A stretch of DNA of 23,229 nucleotides, from IMG/VR virus record IMGVR_UViG_3300038652_000164, positions 1 through 23,229 of that record. One strand, 5' to 3'. The position numbers and the translations under genes are program-made. This document shows, one piece after another, positions 21,958-23,229 of this stretch (position 1 is its first letter; every line of letters begins with the position of its first letter). The notes below the pieces were generated by a model, which was not told the origin of the DNA, searched no databases, and saw only the letters and a program-made list of their open reading frames with translations. Source of the DNA: a virus.

Positions 21958-23103
21958 ATGGCACTACTAAACCCGATTAGATATATCAACGATGGTGAAC
22001 CTCTCAACGAGGTAACACTTAATCGTCCGGCACTCGATGTGTCAACCAACCTCGCATCCCTGTTTTCTAGTGTTGATGGTTATGACAATGGGACACCCGA
22101 AGCACAATCAGACCGTGTTGTTCTTCGGGATGATACTGCGACTGCGAAGTTTGGTGTTCCGAGTAACGACCAACACCCATGGCGGTTAAATGAGTTCCGT
22201 GAGTATATGTTTGAATATTTTGAACATACCGACAGGTCAAACATAGACCCAATGATGATCATTAACTATGACCATCTGCCTCGCGCTACTGCTAGTACCC
22301 CTGGTATCACCCAGCTAATTGACTCATATATTGGGTCTGATGGGGATAATGCTCCAACCGCCGAAGCACTCGGTGATCTATACCGCTGGCTGGTTACAGG
22401 AGGAAACCCAACAGGAGAAGTTCATAGGAATCGTCTGCCCAGTGCATCGGTTACATCATCCGGTATCATTAAGCTAAACGATTCATACTCAAGTAACTCG
22501 TTGTCCAATGCGCCTACCAGTAATGCACTGTATCAACTATATCTACTAATGCAAGAAAACTTTAGTGACGTTGCAAATGATATGCCAAAATCACTGGATG
22601 TTTTTTCTTTTGACCAGATGCGGAATAATAACCCTTCTGTCGGGGATTATGGTCTTAACAATGAAAAAGATTTCGTATCGAGTGGATTTACATCACGTAG
22701 GATATGGGAAGAACTACAAGAATTCATCGCATCATTCACCACACAAGGGGTTGGTTTTAATATTACCCATAGAGCGGGTGCTTTCCGTCTTCCAAATGGT
22801 TTAATATTACAGGCTGGGTTCCACGGTACTGGCCCAGACGGGAAAAGACTTCTCGAAATGCCAATCGCTGTCCCTAATGGTTTATGGTGTTGTGTTATTT
22901 CCGAGTTTGGCGCCAGTGGTTGGGTTAATTACAATGGAAATCCTCTTGTTCCTACTGTATACGGTATTGCTTTTAATGAAAGTGGATTAAATGCCGAGAG
23001 GTCTAAGATTCTTCGCCCTTTGGTGTACGGTGCTAGGTTAAATACAGGGGGTGCCACATTCGGTGCTGGTATGGGTTTTTCGTGGATCGCACTTGGACAT
23101 TAA
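21958..23103 (+). CDS. Tail fibre / receptor-binding protein
   Basis: This 381-residue fibre protein opens with MALLNPIRYINDGEPLNEVTLNRP, cut here to its recognisable parts, a likely attachment segment. Two fibre repeats follow at about 107-145 and 161-200: STPGITQLIDSY...NAPTAEALGDLY and SSGIIKLNDSY...NAPTSNALYQLY. The C-terminal 120 residues are a receptor-binding tip of the gp53-like fibre type, with AGAFRLPNGLILQAGF and the ending GFSWIALGH. ATG 21958 has GGAG 8 bases upstream and is preferred to an in-frame ATG at 21919 inside the previous gene. A Tfa-like gene follows, supporting the fibre call. Confidence 0.75.
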   Translation: MALLNPIRYINDGEPLNEVTLNRPALDVSTNLASLFSSVDGYDNGTPEAQSDRVVLRDDTATAKFGVPSNDQHPWRLNEFREYMFEYFEHTDRSNIDPMMIINYDHLPRATASTPGITQLIDSYIGSDGDNAPTAEALGDLYRWLVTGGNPTGEVHRNRLPSASVTSSGIIKLNDSYSSNSLSNAPTSNALYQLYLLMQENFSDVANDMPKSLDVFSFDQMRNNNPSVGDYGLNNEKDFVSSGFTSRRIWEELQEFIASFTTQGVGFNITHRAGAFRLPNGLILQAGFHGTGPDGKRLLEMPIAVPNGLWCCVISEFGASGWVNYNGNPLVPTVYGIAFNESGLNAERSKILRPLVYGARLNTGGATFGAGMGFSWIALGH

Positions 23104-23122
23104 AAAAAAAGGAGAAATTATT

Positions 23123-23229
23123 ATGTTGATGGATTTGATGAAAGAACAAATTTACTATGATTATAATCGTGGGTTTATAACAAAAGCAGTTCACGGGGAA
23201 ATTCCCGATCATGCAGTCTCAATAACAAG
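23123..23229 (+). CDS. Tail fibre assembly (Tfa-like) chaperone, 5' end only
   Basis: From ATG 23123 the frame is open for 35 codons to the window edge, with AAAGGAG about 8 bases upstream. The visible sequence includes IYYDYNRGFITKAVHGEIP and DHAVSIT (adjacent). This is the usual N-terminal look of phage fibre-assembly chaperones: an aromatic 'yY....G', an 'hg..IP.dAv.it' loop, then helix. Its place just after a receptor-binding fibre is where Tfa genes normally lie. The rest of the protein is outside the window. Confidence 0.6.
   Translation, partial: MLMDLMKEQIYYDYNRGFITKAVHGEIPDHAVSIT

Noticed and set aside
1-23229. tRNA genes, insertion sequences, integrase or attachment sites
   Set aside because: None seen by eye. 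Coding density on one strand is nearly complete from 400 onward and no transposase-like protein or terminal repeats were recognised.

Overview
The window is the tail and baseplate module of a large contractile-tailed (myovirus) bacteriophage with T4-like logic. The + strand is packed with genes of recognisable T4/P2 tail type: tube-fold proteins, a gp26-like zinc-finger protein, a tape-measure candidate, gp53, hub, spike, PAAR, gp25, gp6/J and tail protein I. They are separated by a few bases or overlap. Several leaders carry the octamer TATAAATA or a close variant 27-34 nt before a start codon. That is the late-promoter sequence of T4-type phages, so a gp55-like late sigma factor is implied. 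The host cannot be read directly. Base composition and the mix of fibres and lectin-like proteins would suit a phage of a Gram-negative, perhaps marine gammaproteobacterial, host (inference only).

Layout. Positions 1-48 hold the start of a leftward gene with its own perfect late-promoter octamer. Positions 49-399 are a non-coding divergent region with a 15-bp perfect inverted repeat. Positions 400-1773 encode two tube/tube-initiator-fold proteins. Positions 1805-2810 encode a zinc-finger gp26-family protein plus a 42-residue overlapping partner. Positions 2864-8046 encode a 761-residue protein with a duplicated domain and the 964-residue tape-measure candidate. Positions 8047-12161 carry the central hub: tube-cap-like protein, gp53-like LysM protein, gp27/gpD-like hub, a gp5-like spike whose enzyme is an M15 peptidase rather than a lysozyme, and the PAAR tip. 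Positions 12204-16430 carry the wedge: gp25, gp6/J and tail protein I-like. Positions 16439-23103 encode host-contact proteins: two tandem paralogues each with a predicted seven-bladed propeller, two fibre-like proteins with gp37-type repeats and a similar C-terminus, and two concanavalin/LamG-like proteins between them. A Tfa-like chaperone gene begins at 23123 and runs off the right edge.

How it works together. The hub, spike and PAAR tip nucleate the baseplate, wedges assemble round it, tube initiators start the tube, the tape measure sets its length, and the propeller, lectin and fibre proteins probably contact the host surface. No sheath gene is seen here and no gene is clearly the main tube gene.

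Most interesting signals: (1) two late promoters (2823 and 12170) overlap the 5' arm of a hairpin whose 3' arm covers the next gene's start codon or Shine-Dalgarno. This matches the T4 gene e/soc arrangement, in which read-through mRNA is silent and late mRNA is translated. (2) Twin tandem seven-bladed propeller tail proteins. (3) A spike with an M15 peptidase downstream of the needle helix. (4) A gp26-like protein that appears split into two overlapping frames.
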